Shown in pieces: positions 51,542 to 61,001 of a stretch of DNA of 64,000 nucleotides (its first letter is position 1; the number at the start of each line of letters is the position of its first letter). The DNA is from Ensifer sp. MPMI2T (lineage in GTDB: Bacteria; Pseudomonadota; Alphaproteobacteria; Rhizobiales; Rhizobiaceae). The notes under the pieces are model-generated. The model ran no database searches and was not told the DNA's origin. It was given only the letters and a program-made list of their open reading frames with translations. A program made the position numbers and the translations under genes. The stretch covers positions 186,001 to 250,000 of the forward strand of contig NZ_SRXN01000001.1 of NCBI RefSeq assembly GCF_004827385.1, read 5' to 3'.

Positions 51542-53566
51542 TTATTTGACGCCGTCCTCGTGAAAATGTTCGTAGACGAGGCGTGCGACCGCTTCCGAGA
51601 TGCCGTTGACCGCCATCAGGTCGTTGATGCCCGCCCGGGAAACGGCCTTGGCCGTACCGAAGTGAGTGAGTAGCGCGCGCTTGCGCGTCGGCCCGATGCC
51701 GGCGATTTCGTCGAGCGGGTTCTTGACCATCTCCTTCTTTCGGCGGGCACGGTGCGAGCCGATGGCGAAGCGATGGGCCTCGTCGCGCAGTCTCTGGATA
51801 AAGTAAAGCACCGGATCGCGCGGCGGCAGCGTGAAGCTCTCGCGGCCCACGGCAAAAAAACGCTCGCGCCCGGCGTCGCGATCGACGCCCTTGGCAACGC
51901 CGATTGCCGTTACGCAGTCCTCGACATCGAGTTCCTTCAGTATTGCGCGGACCGCGGTCATCTGACCCTGGCCGCCGTCTATCAGGATGACATCCGGCCA
52001 GGCCGGGAATGCGCCGTCGTCGCTGGGCTCAGCGCCGCGGTCGGGTTTGCCTTCCTCTTTCAGGAGGCGCGAGAAGCGCCGCGTCATGACCTCGCGCATC
52101 ATCCCGAAGTCGTCGCCGGGAGTGATATCGGTCGATTTGATATTGAACTTGCGATACTGGCCTTTGACGAAGCCCTCGGGGCCGGCGACGACCATGCCGC
52201 CGACGGCATTTGTCCCCATGATATGTGAGTTGTCGTAGACCTCGATGCGGCGCGGCACCTGTTCCAACTGGAAGGTTTTGGCAAAGCCTTCGAGCAGCCG
52301 CGATTGCGATGCGGTCTCGGCGAGCTTGCGGCCATGGGCCTCGCGCGCATTTGCAAGCGCGTGATCGACGAGATCCTTCTTCTCGCCGCGCTGCGGAACC
52401 AGGATCGACACCTTGTAGCCGGATTTCTCGCTGAGCGCCTGGCCGAGCAGCTCCTGTTCCTCGACGGCCTCGCAGAGCAGGATCTGCCGCGGACAAGGTT
52501 TGTCGTCGTAGAACTGGGCGAGAAAGGCGCTGAGCACCTCCGACGAAGGAAGCGACGGATCGGCCTTCGGAAAATAGGCGCGGTTGCCCCAGTTCTGGCC
52601 GGTCCGGAAGAAGAAGACCTGGATGCAGGAAATCCCGCCTTCGTGATGGATCGCGAAGACATCCGCCTCTTCGACGCCCGCCGGATTGATGCCTTGATAG
52701 CTCTGCACGTGGCTCAGTGCCGCGAGGCGATCACGGTAGAGCGCGGCGCGCTCGAAATCGAGATTCTCCGAGGCTTCGCTCATCGCGGCAGCAATCGTCG
52801 CCTTCACGGCCTGGCTCTTGCCGGAGAGAAAATCCTTTGCCTCGCGAACGAGCTCGGCATAGTCGGCATCGCTGATTTCGCCAGTGCAAGGCGCCGAACA
52901 GCGCTTGATCTGGTAGAGCAGGCAGGGGCGGGTCCGCGTCTCGAAGACGCTGTCCGTGCAGGTTCTAAGAAGAAAGGCGCGCTGCAGCGAGTTGATCGTT
53001 CTTCCGACGGCGCCGGCAGAGGCGAAGGGGCCGAAGTAATCACCCTTGCGGCTGCGGGCCCCGCGATGCTTGAAGAGCGCCGGCGCCCGGCTGTCGCCGG
53101 TGACGACAATATAGGGAAAGGATTTGTCGTCGCGCAGCAGCACGTTGAAGCGCGGGCGCAGCCGCTTGATGAGGTTGGCCTCGAGCAGCAGCGCCTCGAT
53201 CTCCGTCCGCGTCGTGACGAACTCCATGTTCGCCGTCTCGCGAATCATCCGCGAAATGCGGTTGGAATGGCCGCGACCCTGCGCGTAATTGTTCACCCGT
53301 TTCTTGAGGCTGCGGGCCTTGCCGACATAGAGCACGTCGCCGGCGTCGTTGAACATGCGGTAGACGCCCGGTCCATTCGGCAAGAGTTTGACGAAGGCTT
53401 GAATGAGCTCCGCGCCCTTGAGGCCTTGCGTTTCGACACGGTTCTCCGCCCAATCGATCGCCGGCGCCGGCCGCTCGCCTTCCGTCACGTCGAGCAGATC
53501 GTCGTCGTCATCGGTTTCGCTGCCGTCATAAAGGATGCCGCCATCGGTGGGCGTCTGCCCGTTCAT
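51542..53566 (-). CDS. uvrC: Excinuclease ABC subunit C
   Basis: UvrC makes both incisions in nucleotide excision repair. The 674-residue product has the GIY-YIG nuclease domain (about 65-145, GPGVYRMF and [13 protein letters not shown]), a Cys-rich UvrC segment ([13 protein letters not shown]), a UVR motif, an RNase H-like domain ([18 protein letters not shown]) and C-terminal helix-hairpin-helix ([17 protein letters not shown]). An acidic extension of about 60 residues precedes the nuclease. Its start overlaps the SDR stop (ATGA); pgsA is 248 bases downstream. Confidence 0.97.
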   Translation of the reverse strand: MNGQTPTDGGILYDGSETDDDDDLLDVTEGERPAPAIDWAENRVETQGLKGAELIQAFVKLLPNGPGVYRMFNDAGDVLYVGKARSLKKRVNNYAQGRGHSNRISRMIRETANMEFVTTRTEIEALLLEANLIKRLRPRFNVLLRDDKSFPYIVVTGDSRAPALFKHRGARSRKGDYFGPFASAGAVGRTINSLQRAFLLRTCTDSVFETRTRPCLLYQIKRCSAPCTGEISDADYAELVREAKDFLSGKSQAVKATIAAAMSEASENLDFERAALYRDRLAALSHVQSYQGINPAGVEEADVFAIHHEGGISCIQVFFFRTGQNWGNRAYFPKADPSLPSSEVLSAFLAQFYDDKPCPRQILLCEAVEEQELLGQALSEKSGYKVSILVPQRGEKKDLVDHALANAREAHGRKLAETASQSRLLEGFAKTFQLEQVPRRIEVYDNSHIMGTNAVGGMVVAGPEGFVKGQYRKFNIKSTDITPGDDFGMMREVMTRRFSRLLKEEGKPDRGAEPSDDGAFPAWPDVILIDGGQGQMTAVRAILKELDVEDCVTAIGVAKGVDRDAGRERFFAVGRESFTLPPRDPVLYFIQRLRDEAHRFAIGSHRARRKKEMVKNPLDEIAGIGPTRKRALLTHFGTAKAVSRAGINDLMAVNGISEAVARLVYEHFHEDGVK

Positions 53567-54327
53567 TCCACTATCTCCCGAATATCCGGCGTCTCCCAGG
53601 CAAGATGCTGACCGCCGTCAAGCGCGATCATCTGTCCGGTAACCGACGGCGTGTCGAAAAGGAAGCGGATCGCGCGTCCAAACTCCTCGAGCGCCGGACC
53701 GCGCTTGAGAATCAGTGCGTCGACCTGCGCCTGAAAGTCGCTCTGTTTCTGCCGTTCGTTCGGCAGTGTCGGCCCCGGCCCGATGCCGTTGACGCGAACA
53801 TGCGGGGCAAGCGCCTGCGCCATCGTCTGGGTTGCCGTCCACAGTGCGGACTTGGACAGCATATAGGAATAAAATCGCGGATTTGGAGACCAGACGCGCT
53901 GGTCTATGACATTGACGATAAGGCCGGAAACGTCGTCCGGTCGCTGCCGGGCAAAGTCGCGTGCAAGCAGGGAAGGGGCCTTGACGTGGAGCGCAAAGTG
54001 ACGCTCCCAAACATCCTCGTCGAAAGCGTCCAGGCTGTCCTTCTTGAAGATCGAGGCATTGTTGACGAGCAGGTCAAGTGGGCCGAGCAAGGCCATCGCC
54101 TCCGCGATGACCTGGGACGCGGCCGCGGAATCGGTGAGGTCGGCTTTCAGCGTCACTGCCTTGGCGCCGTTCGCGGTGAGGCTCTTCGCCAGCGCGTCCG
54201 CTTCGGCGAGTGAGCCGTTCGCATGGATGGCGACGGCGAAGCCGTGCGCTGCCAGATTTTCGACTATTGCCTTGCCTATGCGTCGGGCGCCGCCGGTTAC
54301 AAGCGCCGCCTTGAGTGTTCTCGTCAA
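53563..54327 (-). CDS. SDR family oxidoreductase (pteridine reductase/FolM-like)
   Basis: The 254-residue protein has the cofactor loop as TGGARRIG. The Arg in place of the usual Ser/Gly is characteristic of pteridine and dihydromonapterin reductases, and YMLSK supplies YxxxK. NNAS replaces NNAG, also seen in that group. A FolM-like role in pterin reduction is inferred, not proven. The likely start is TTG 54327 after GGGA, placing the loop near residue 10; TTG 54378 is an alternative. It overlaps uvrC and leads the uvrC-pgsA-moaDE row. Confidence 0.8.
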   Translation of the reverse strand: MTRTLKAALVTGGARRIGKAIVENLAAHGFAVAIHANGSLAEADALAKSLTANGAKAVTLKADLTDSAAASQVIAEAMALLGPLDLLVNNASIFKKDSLDAFDEDVWERHFALHVKAPSLLARDFARQRPDDVSGLIVNVIDQRVWSPNPRFYSYMLSKSALWTATQTMAQALAPHVRVNGIGPGPTLPNERQKQSDFQAQVDALILKRGPALEEFGRAIRFLFDTPSVTGQMIALDGGQHLAWETPDIREIVE

Positions 54328-54688
54328 CTTTTTTCCCGTCCCTCGAATCCTGTTCTGGCTGGACGAAGATATAGGCAAGAAGCGCCAGCCTGAAACTATC
54401 CGGACAGATTCATTTCAGAAAAATTAATGCAAAGCGGATAAATTGTATTATTTCGAAGTGTTATAGTATAGATTTCGTTAAACTAGAATTATGGTTAATA
54501 AATACCCTGTGTCATGAAGGCAACATCTAATTTCAGCCGCGGTCGTGCCGCCAAAATTTCACATTTTAGCTCTTGAGATTCCGCATTTTCTGATCAATTT
54601 CCGCTCAACCGGGCGGGTTAATCACAGAATGTCCGGTGTTCCGCAAAGATACAATTACCCCGGAGCATCGGTTGAAAAGGAGAATAGT
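54328..54688. other. AT-rich control region upstream of the RopB-like porin gene
   Basis: Bases 54415-54520 are strongly AT-rich (for example TAAATTGTATTATTTCG and TTAATAAATACC), unlike the rest of the window. No credible gene is seen. This is the expected promoter and leader zone of a highly expressed outer-membrane protein; AAGGAG before ATG 54689 is an optimal ribosome site. Confidence 0.55.
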
Positions 54689-55327
54689 ATGCGTACGCTG
54701 ACCACCACCCTCATGGCTTCGGCCATGGCTTTCGTTGCCTTGCAGGCCGCCCACGCCGCAGACGTCGTCGATGAGGTTCCGGCTGCTCCGGCTGCCGAAT
54801 ACACCGAACCGGCGACCAGGAACTGGTCGGGCGCCTATGTTGGCGGCACGGCAGACTGGCATCACGGGGAAGCCGATGCGACCGGCGGAAACACCTCCGC
54901 CGGCTTCGGCGGCGGTCTTTATGGCGGCTACAACGTGCAGAGCGGCCAGATGGTCTACGGCGGTGAAGCCGACGTCAACTATGCCGGCAACGACTCCCAC
55001 TCCAGCGGTCGCAGCGTCACACAAGGCGTCAACGGCTCGGTCCGCGGACGCGTCGGTGTCGATCTGAATCCGGTTCTGGTTTACGGCACGGCCGGTGTCG
55101 CCCTGGGCAATGCCAAGCTTAGAACAGCGGCCGGTGCCGACGACAAGACGCTTGTCGGCTGGACGGCCGGTGCCGGCGCCGAAACCTTCGTGACGGACAA
55201 CGTCACGGCGCGCGTCGAATACCGCTACACGGATTACGCTTCCAAGGACTTCCGCGCAGGAGGGACCAGCGTCTCGTCCGGCTATGACGATCACAGCGTC
55301 CGCGTCGGTATGGGCGTCAAGTTCTGA
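54689..55327 (+). CDS. ropB: Outer membrane beta-barrel protein, RopB/Omp25-like
   Basis: The 212-residue product has a signal peptide ending AAHA (residue 23) and an acidic Ala/Pro linker (DEVPAAPAAEYTEP). An eight-strand Omp25-type barrel follows, containing NWSGAYVGG, GFGGGLYGGYN and YGGEADVNY. It ends in Phe (VRVGMGVKF), the outer-membrane insertion signal. RopB proteins of rhizobia and Omp25 of Brucella share this layout. In Sinorhizobium ropB1 is known to respond to the ChvG-ChvI acid/envelope system; that regulation is assumed here, not seen. A strong terminator follows. Confidence 0.9.
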   Translation: MRTLTTTLMASAMAFVALQAAHAADVVDEVPAAPAAEYTEPATRNWSGAYVGGTADWHHGEADATGGNTSAGFGGGLYGGYNVQSGQMVYGGEADVNYAGNDSHSSGRSVTQGVNGSVRGRVGVDLNPVLVYGTAGVALGNAKLRTAAGADDKTLVGWTAGAGAETFVTDNVTARVEYRYTDYASKDFRAGGTSVSSGYDDHSVRVGMGVKF

Positions 55328-55349
55328 TCGGTTGATATCGAATCAGCGA

Positions 55350-55377
55350 AAAGGCCGGGGTGACCCGGCCTTTTTTT
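55350..55377. terminator. Terminator between ropB and the GST gene
   Basis: AAAGGCCGGG (55350-55359) pairs with CCCGGCCTTT (55364-55373) over a four-base loop, with T-runs on both strands. The plus-strand T-run overlaps the GST stop codon (55376-55378), so it can serve both convergent genes. Confidence 0.92.
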
Positions 55378-55966
55378 ATGCCTTGAACTTGGAATAGTCG
55401 GGAAAGTGCTTCTCGAACTTCGCCGGCCAGCTCTTGAGCTTCGGCCGCCCTTTCTGCCATTCGCCGGCGAAACGCAATTCGATGTAGCGCAACAGGGCCG
55501 CGAGCGCGAAATGTCCCGCATTGAGCTTGCCGCCGGTCTTGGGCAGATTGGCATTCAAGTAATCCAGCCCGCGCTCGACCTTCTCCCATTGGCGGTCGAT
55601 CCAGGGTTGATGCACCTTTTCCGGCGGGTGAAAGCGTTTCTCGTAGACGATTGCCAGCAGGCTGTCGCAAATGCCGTCGCAAAGCGCCTCGAAGATTTCC
55701 ACTTCAGTGCGCTTGGCTGCGTTCTTCGGATAAAGCTTGCCCTTCGTTTCACGGTCGAGGAAATGCATGATCGCCCGGCTGTCGTAGATCGCCTTACCGT
55801 CCGCGGTAATCAAGGTCGGGATCTTGCCCAGCGGGTTGTTGCCGATCAGTTCAGGCGGATTGGCGTTCGTGTCCGTCAGCACGCTTTCCGCGGCAATCCC
55901 GATATGGTGCGCGGCCATGCGGACTTTGTTCGAATAGGGGGAGGCAGGCGAATAGAGTATCTTCAT
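55376..55966 (-). CDS. Glutathione S-transferase family protein
   Basis: The 196-residue protein has the thioredoxin-like N-domain MKILYSPASPYSNKVRMAAH, where Ser9 or Ser12 is the likely catalytic residue. The NPLGKIPTL cis-proline loop and YDSRAIMHFLD glutathione-binding segment follow, then a helical C-domain. Substrate is unknown. ATG 55987, which overlaps the RNase T2 stop as ATGA, would add seven residues and cannot be excluded. It is last in a row with rlmJ, a hypothetical gene and RNase T2. Confidence 0.88.
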   Translation of the reverse strand: MKILYSPASPYSNKVRMAAHHIGIAAESVLTDTNANPPELIGNNPLGKIPTLITADGKAIYDSRAIMHFLDRETKGKLYPKNAAKRTEVEIFEALCDGICDSLLAIVYEKRFHPPEKVHQPWIDRQWEKVERGLDYLNANLPKTGGKLNAGHFALAALLRYIELRFAGEWQKGRPKLKSWPAKFEKHFPDYSKFKA

Positions 55967-55983
55967 TCGAAATCTTTCCGTTG

Positions 55984-56688
55984 TCATGGGGCAGGGGGCA
56001 GGGAAACCGCGCCCCTTCTGCAGGCTTGGCGATCCACTTCGGGGCACGCCCTGAATTTCAGTGTCTTGTTGAAGCAGATTCTGATTTCTTCAAGAAGCCT
56101 GGCCTCGCACGTAACAGCGATCATCTCTGGCGTCATGCCGGGATTTTTCGCGATGAGCGCGGCCTCGATCGTTGATACGGGGAGATTGCGCGACCCTTCC
56201 GTCGATGCCAGTTCCGGCGGGATCGTCAGCCGTTCGCGCGCGGCGCGCGCCACGGCGAAATAGTCCACTTGGCTGAGGCCGGAGCAGGTGCCGTGCTTGC
56301 GCCACTGATGGCCGATCAGTCCCATGGAGGGAATGAGGTCGAGATATTGCCGGCCGAGTGCCTCCGGGACGCGATCGGATTGCCGCGTCGGACAATATTC
56401 CGGATAGCCCTTCTCATTCTGTGGCCAGAGCCCGTGCACGATAAGGCCACGGCGGCTGCCGGCCTCGCATTGATCGGATTTTCCGGCGGGATCGTTGTTG
56501 CCGCACCAAGTGGGCGACCAAGATAGGGAAAGAACGTAAAAGTCGAAGCCTCTGCCGACGGGAACCGGAGCTGACGCCGCAGCCTTTGTCCCGCCGGTTC
56601 CAGAGGCCGGGGCAGTTTTGTCTGCACTTTCATCGCTGCAGGCGGCGATCGTCAGAACGGCGACGAGCGCCGGCAGCAGCCTTTTCAC
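55984..56688 (-). CDS. Ribonuclease T2 family lipoprotein
   Basis: The 234-residue protein carries both RNase T2 active-site boxes: VHGLWPQ (His85) and HQWRKHGTCSG (His127, Lys131, His132). It also has the FYVLSLSWSPTWC strand and several cysteines for disulfides. A signal peptide ends in lipobox IAAC (Cys17), predicting a lipid-anchored periplasmic enzyme, unlike soluble E. coli RNase I. The start is GTG 56688, two bases' distance past the stop of the preceding gene with weak Shine-Dalgarno, which suggests coupled translation. Confidence 0.9.
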   Translation of the reverse strand: MKRLLPALVAVLTIAACSDESADKTAPASGTGGTKAAASAPVPVGRGFDFYVLSLSWSPTWCGNNDPAGKSDQCEAGSRRGLIVHGLWPQNEKGYPEYCPTRQSDRVPEALGRQYLDLIPSMGLIGHQWRKHGTCSGLSQVDYFAVARAARERLTIPPELASTEGSRNLPVSTIEAALIAKNPGMTPEMIAVTCEARLLEEIRICFNKTLKFRACPEVDRQACRRGAVSLPPAP

Positions 56689-56693
56689 CGCAG

Positions 56694-57125
56694 TCAGCGA
56701 AGCGAAGCGCAGTGCGCGCCGTAGACGTACCAGGGATCGAGGCCGCCGATGCAGAACTCGATACTCCTGCCGACACCGGCAAAGCCCCATGGGCGTTCGA
56801 TCAGATACCAGAGCGGCCGTCGTTCGCCGTCGGTCATCACAGCCGTCGCATAGCAATATTCGCGTTCGACGAGATGGGTATAATCACGCGGCTCGAACCG
56901 ATTTTGGCCCATGTCGCGAATCTCGGCTATGGCGAGGTTGGCATGAAGATAGTTTGCGGCCTTGTAGTCGAAGCGTCGGGTGATGAAACCCAGAACAGAA
57001 GCGTTGCCGCAGGCGCCGATATCATAGACTGCGTGGGGAGCGGGTTCCCCGATATAGTCGGCGGCGGCGGCACCGGTAGTGAGGGAAAGCGAGAGCAGAA
57101 GCGATGCGGCAAGCGTACGAGTCAT
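56694..57125 (-). CDS. Secreted hypothetical protein
   Basis: I do not recognise this 143-residue protein. It has a signal peptide ending GAAAA (about residue 21). The mature part has four cysteines (GACGN, EYCYA, EFCIGG, AHCAS), probably forming two disulfides, and aromatic-rich motifs such as RPLWYLIERPWGF and DPWYVYG. AGGGAG before it favours ATG 57125 over ATG 57131. It is tightly linked to the RNase T2 gene, so a related periplasmic role is possible but unproven. Confidence 0.7.
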   Translation of the reverse strand: MTRTLAASLLLSLSLTTGAAAADYIGEPAPHAVYDIGACGNASVLGFITRRFDYKAANYLHANLAIAEIRDMGQNRFEPRDYTHLVEREYCYATAVMTDGERRPLWYLIERPWGFAGVGRSIEFCIGGLDPWYVYGAHCASLR

Positions 57126-57176
57126 GGCCATCTCCCTGAATCCTCTGAGAAGATTGCCGCTTTCGCCATCGATCCG

Positions 57177-58046
57177 TCAAGGCCCCGGGTTGAGAGACGC
57201 TTCACCCCGCAGCCAGAAGCAGCGGGCCGACGCGAAGCGATCGTGAGCCAGATGTGTTTTCAGGAACGGCAGCAGGAGATCGAGTTCACCCTTTAACGTG
57301 AAGGGCGGGTTGACGATGACCAATCCCGATCCCGCAAGTCCGGTCGTGTCGCGATCACTGCGCACCGAGAGTTCCACGCAGAGCATTTTTGGAATCTCCA
57401 GGGCTTTCAACGCCTCGTGGAACTCCTTAATTGGCGCGCCTTTTTTCAGCGGATACCAGAGGCAGAAGATGCCGCCGGCGAAGCGGCGGTATCCCTTCGC
57501 AAGGCCATCGACCAGCCGCTCGTATTCGCCCTCGATCTCGAAAGGAGGATCGACGAGGATGAGGCCGCGCTTTTCCTTCGGCGGAAGGTGGGCGCCAAGC
57601 GCCAGCCACCCGTCGAGATGGGTAATGCGGCTCTGGAAGTCGCCCTCGAACAGGCGGTGCAGCGTCTCGTAGTCGTCCGGATGCAGTTCCATCGCCGAAA
57701 GCCGGTCTTGCGGACGGAACAGCATGCGGACGAGTTTCGGTGAGCCGGGATAGTGGGTGATGCCGCCATCGGGATTGAGGTCGCGAACCGCCGAGAGATA
57801 GGGCTCAAGGATCACGGCGACCGGGGCAGGAAGCTCGATGTCGAGCAATCGGCCGATGCCATCGCGCCATTCGCCGGTCTTCTGCGCTTCCTCGCTCGAA
57901 AGGTCATAGAGCCCAATGCCGGCATGCGTGTCCAGTACGCGGAAAGCCTTGTCCTTTTGCTTGAGATAGGTGACGAGCCGCGCCAGCACCGCATGTTTCA
58001 GGACATCGGCGAAATTGCCTGCGTGATAGATGTGCCGGTAGTTCAT
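57177..58046 (-). CDS. rlmJ: 23S rRNA (adenine2030-N6)-methyltransferase
   Basis: RlmJ methylates A2030 of 23S rRNA. The 289-residue product starts MNYRHIYHAGNFADVLKHAV, diagnostic for the family. It contains LDTHAGIGLYDL (SAM site) and LILVDPPFE, the DPPF form of the N6-methyltransferase motif IV. It is divergent from the molybdopterin oxidoreductase gene. Confidence 0.95.
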   Translation of the reverse strand: MNYRHIYHAGNFADVLKHAVLARLVTYLKQKDKAFRVLDTHAGIGLYDLSSEEAQKTGEWRDGIGRLLDIELPAPVAVILEPYLSAVRDLNPDGGITHYPGSPKLVRMLFRPQDRLSAMELHPDDYETLHRLFEGDFQSRITHLDGWLALGAHLPPKEKRGLILVDPPFEIEGEYERLVDGLAKGYRRFAGGIFCLWYPLKKGAPIKEFHEALKALEIPKMLCVELSVRSDRDTTGLAGSGLVIVNPPFTLKGELDLLLPFLKTHLAHDRFASARCFWLRGEASLNPGP

Positions 58047-58133
58047 GAGCGTTGCCGATGGCTCTGATCAATTGTTTCGATGGATTGGCGAATGGGGCTT
58101 TGAGCCCTTTGGCGGATGCCATATAGAAAAGCC

Positions 58134-60248
58134 ATGAATGTTGCGACCCCCATCAAAGCAGAAAAATCGATCGGCTATTCCGTCTGTCCGCACGACTGTC
58201 CGTCAGCCTGCGCGCTAGAAGTCGATCTCACGGCAGAAGGCCAGATCGGCCGCCTGCGCGGCGCGGCCGGAAACAGCTACACGGCCGGCGTCATCTGCGC
58301 CAAGGTCGCGCGCTATGCCGAGCGCATCTACCATCCCTGCCGGCTGATGGTGCCGCAGCGTCGTACCGGCGCCAAGGGCGAGGGCGCTTGGCAGGAGATT
58401 TCCTGGGAAGCGGCGCTCGACGAGATCGCCGATCAATTCGTCAAAGCCGAGCAGAAGCACGGCTCGGAAGCGGTCTGGCCCTATTTCTACGCGGGCACCA
58501 TGGGACAAGTCCAACGCGACTCCATCGAGCGACTGCGCCACGCCAAGCGTTATTCCGGCTTCTTCGGTTCGATCTGTACGAACATGGCCTGGACCGGCTT
58601 CACCGTGGCGACCGGAGGCTTGCGCGGCCCCGACCCGCGCGAGATGGCCAAGGCCGACTGCGTGGTGATCTGGGGCACCAACGCGGTCGCGACGCAGGTC
58701 AACGTGATGACCCACGCGGTCAAGGCGCGCAAGGACCGCGGTGCCAAGATCGTCGTCATCGACGTCTACGAGAACCCGACCGTCAAGCAAGCCGATATGG
58801 GGCTCGTCCTGAAGCCAGGCACCGACGCCGCTCTCGCTTGCGCGGTCATGCACATCGCCTTCCGTGACGGCTATGCCGATCGCGCCTACATGGCGAAGTT
58901 CGCTGATGATCCGGCGGGCCTCGAAGCGCATCTGAAGACACGCGGCCCGGACTGGGCTTCCGCTATCACCGGCCTGTCGGTGGAGGAGATCGAAGCCTTC
59001 GCCAAGCTCGTGGGGACGACGCCAAGGACCTATTTCCGCCTTGGCTACGGCTTCACCCGCCAGCGCAACGGCTCCGTCGCCATTCATGCTGCCGCTTCGG
59101 TCGCAACGGTGCTCGGCTCCTGGCAGCATGAGGGCGGCGGCGCCTTCCATTCGAACAACGACATCTTCAAGCTGGACAAGCGCGAACTCGTCGGTACCGC
59201 ATTCCACGATCCCGACGTCCGCATGCTCGATCAGTCGCAGATCGGCCGTGTGCTGACCGGCGATGCCGAGGCACTGCGCCATCGCGGCCCGGTGACGGCG
59301 CTCCTCATCCAGAACACCAACCCCGCCAATGTCGCGCCCGAGCAGCGACTGGTGAAAAAGGGCTTTCTGCGCGATGACCTCTTCGTTGCCGTGCATGAGC
59401 AGTTCATGACCGACACCGCGCGGCTCGCGGACATCGTCCTGCCCGCCACCATGTTCCTCGAGCACGACGATCTTTATCGCGGCGGCGGTCACCAGCACAT
59501 TCTCATTGGTCCAAAGATCGTGGAGCCGCCGCCGACGGTGCGCACCAATCTTTTCGTCATCGAGGAATTGGCAAAGCGCCTCGGCGTTTCCGACCGCCCA
59601 GGCTTTGGGCTCACCGAACGCCAGCATATCGATCAACTGCTGTCCCATTACGGCATCGGTTACGAGCGGATGAAAGAGGAGAAGTGGCTCGATTGCCAGC
59701 CGGCTTTCGAGGAGGCGCATTTTCTCAACGGCTTCGGGCATCCGGACGGCAAGTTCCGCTTCAAGGCCGATTGGACCGGCACGCCCGCACCCAACCGGCC
59801 GCCGAAATCGATGGGCCCGCAAGGCCCGTACGGCAGGCTGCCGGAGTTTCCGGACCATGTCGATCTAATCGAAGTGGCCGACGAGCGTCATCCATACCGG
59901 CTGGCGACGTCGCCGGCGCGCTCGTTCCTGAATTCGACCTTCTCCGAAACGCCGTCGTCCGTTCAGAAGGAGGGACGACCGGAAGTCATGATCCATGCCG
60001 AAGACGCCGCTGCGCTCGGCATTGCCGAGGGCGATGTCGTCACGCTTGGCAATGACCGCGGCGAGGTCCGACTGCACGCGAAAGTCGGTGGCGGTGCACG
60101 CTGCGGCGTCGTCATTGCCGAAGGGATTTGGCCGAACGGCGCCCATCTCGACGGCGAGGGGATCAACGTCTTGACCGGCGCCGACGCGGTCGCGCCCTAC
60201 GGCGGCGCGGCTTTCCACGATAACCGGGTCTGGGTGCGTCGGGCCTGA
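58134..60248 (+). CDS. Molybdopterin-dependent oxidoreductase with one [4Fe-4S] site
   Basis: The 704-residue protein has an N-terminal iron-sulfur motif Cys18-x3-Cys22-x3-Cys26-x28-Cys55 (VCPHDCPSACAL ... GVICAK). The bis-MGD fold of the DMSO reductase/formate dehydrogenase superfamily follows, with the C-terminal dinucleotide-binding domain (SFLNSTFSETPS and a FHDNRVWVRRA end). No twin-arginine signal is present, so it is probably cytoplasmic. No electron-transfer or membrane subunit adjoins it, and substrate is unknown. ATG 58116 is an alternative start adding six residues. Confidence 0.88.
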   Translation: MNVATPIKAEKSIGYSVCPHDCPSACALEVDLTAEGQIGRLRGAAGNSYTAGVICAKVARYAERIYHPCRLMVPQRRTGAKGEGAWQEISWEAALDEIADQFVKAEQKHGSEAVWPYFYAGTMGQVQRDSIERLRHAKRYSGFFGSICTNMAWTGFTVATGGLRGPDPREMAKADCVVIWGTNAVATQVNVMTHAVKARKDRGAKIVVIDVYENPTVKQADMGLVLKPGTDAALACAVMHIAFRDGYADRAYMAKFADDPAGLEAHLKTRGPDWASAITGLSVEEIEAFAKLVGTTPRTYFRLGYGFTRQRNGSVAIHAAASVATVLGSWQHEGGGAFHSNNDIFKLDKRELVGTAFHDPDVRMLDQSQIGRVLTGDAEALRHRGPVTALLIQNTNPANVAPEQRLVKKGFLRDDLFVAVHEQFMTDTARLADIVLPATMFLEHDDLYRGGGHQHILIGPKIVEPPPTVRTNLFVIEELAKRLGVSDRPGFGLTERQHIDQLLSHYGIGYERMKEEKWLDCQPAFEEAHFLNGFGHPDGKFRFKADWTGTPAPNRPPKSMGPQGPYGRLPEFPDHVDLIEVADERHPYRLATSPARSFLNSTFSETPSSVQKEGRPEVMIHAEDAAALGIAEGDVVTLGNDRGEVRLHAKVGGGARCGVVIAEGIWPNGAHLDGEGINVLTGADAVAPYGGAAFHDNRVWVRRA

Positions 60249-60306
60249 AGATTGGTCGCGCGGTCAGGTTCTGCAGCCGAATTCCCTTTTTCAACAAGGA
60301 TCTCAC

Positions 60307-60903
60307 ATGACGGAACATGCCGACCCGCGCGTCCGAATCCTCGACCGGAAAACCCTCTGGCAAGGCTTCGTCAGCCTCGAAGAGGTCACGCTTGAACAGG
60401 AAATGTCGAACGGTCGAACCGTCCGGCTGGTCCGAGAAGTCCACGACCACGGTCGCGCCGCAACGATCCTGCTCTTCGATCCGGAGCGGCAGTCGGTGGT
60501 CCTCGTCAGGCAGCTCCGCATTCCAGTCTTTCTGCAGGGTGAGCCAGGATACCTCATCGAAACGCCGGCAGGCCTTCTCGACGGCGAGACGCCTGAAACC
60601 GCGATCTGTCGCGAGGCGATGGAAGAGACCGGCTATCGCATAGAAAGCGCGATGCATCTCTTCGATGCTTACATGAGCCCGGGCTCGGTAACGGAGCGGA
60701 CGAGTTTTTTTCTGGGGCGCATCGACGCTTCGAAGAGAGTAACGGCAGGCGGCGGGCTTGCGCATGAAGGCGAAGATATCGAGGTGCTGGAAATTGCTCT
60801 CGAAAAGGCTGTCGCTATGATCGGCAGTGGTGAGATTTGCGATGCCAAAACGATTATGCTGCTGCAATGGGCCATGTTGAACCCTGCCGCTCTCGCTCTA
60901 TAA
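60307..60903 (+). CDS. NUDIX hydrolase, NudK-like
   Basis: The 198-residue protein has a Nudix box around 88-110 (AGLLDGETPETAICREAMEETGY) with the spacing variant seen in E. coli NudK, a GDP-mannose pyrophosphatase. VLVRQLRIPVF before it is typical of ADP-sugar/NDP-sugar hydrolases. NDP-sugar hydrolysis is inferred. AAGGA at 60296-60300 serves the ATG. It follows the oxidoreductase by 58 bases without a terminator between. Confidence 0.88.
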   Translation: MTEHADPRVRILDRKTLWQGFVSLEEVTLEQEMSNGRTVRLVREVHDHGRAATILLFDPERQSVVLVRQLRIPVFLQGEPGYLIETPAGLLDGETPETAICREAMEETGYRIESAMHLFDAYMSPGSVTERTSFFLGRIDASKRVTAGGGLAHEGEDIEVLEIALEKAVAMIGSGEICDAKTIMLLQWAMLNPAALAL

Positions 60904-61001
60904 CTGGCAGCGTTACTATCTCACATTACCGATGTTTCACTTTTTGATCGTGTAGTGCTGCGTTAAAGCTTACGTGTCTTCTTCAACGGCACGGGCGAAA
61001 C

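Noticed and set aside
58215-59858. A 547-codon open frame on the minus strand opposite the molybdopterin oxidoreductase.
   Set aside because: It lies wholly within a strongly supported gene and shows no motif.
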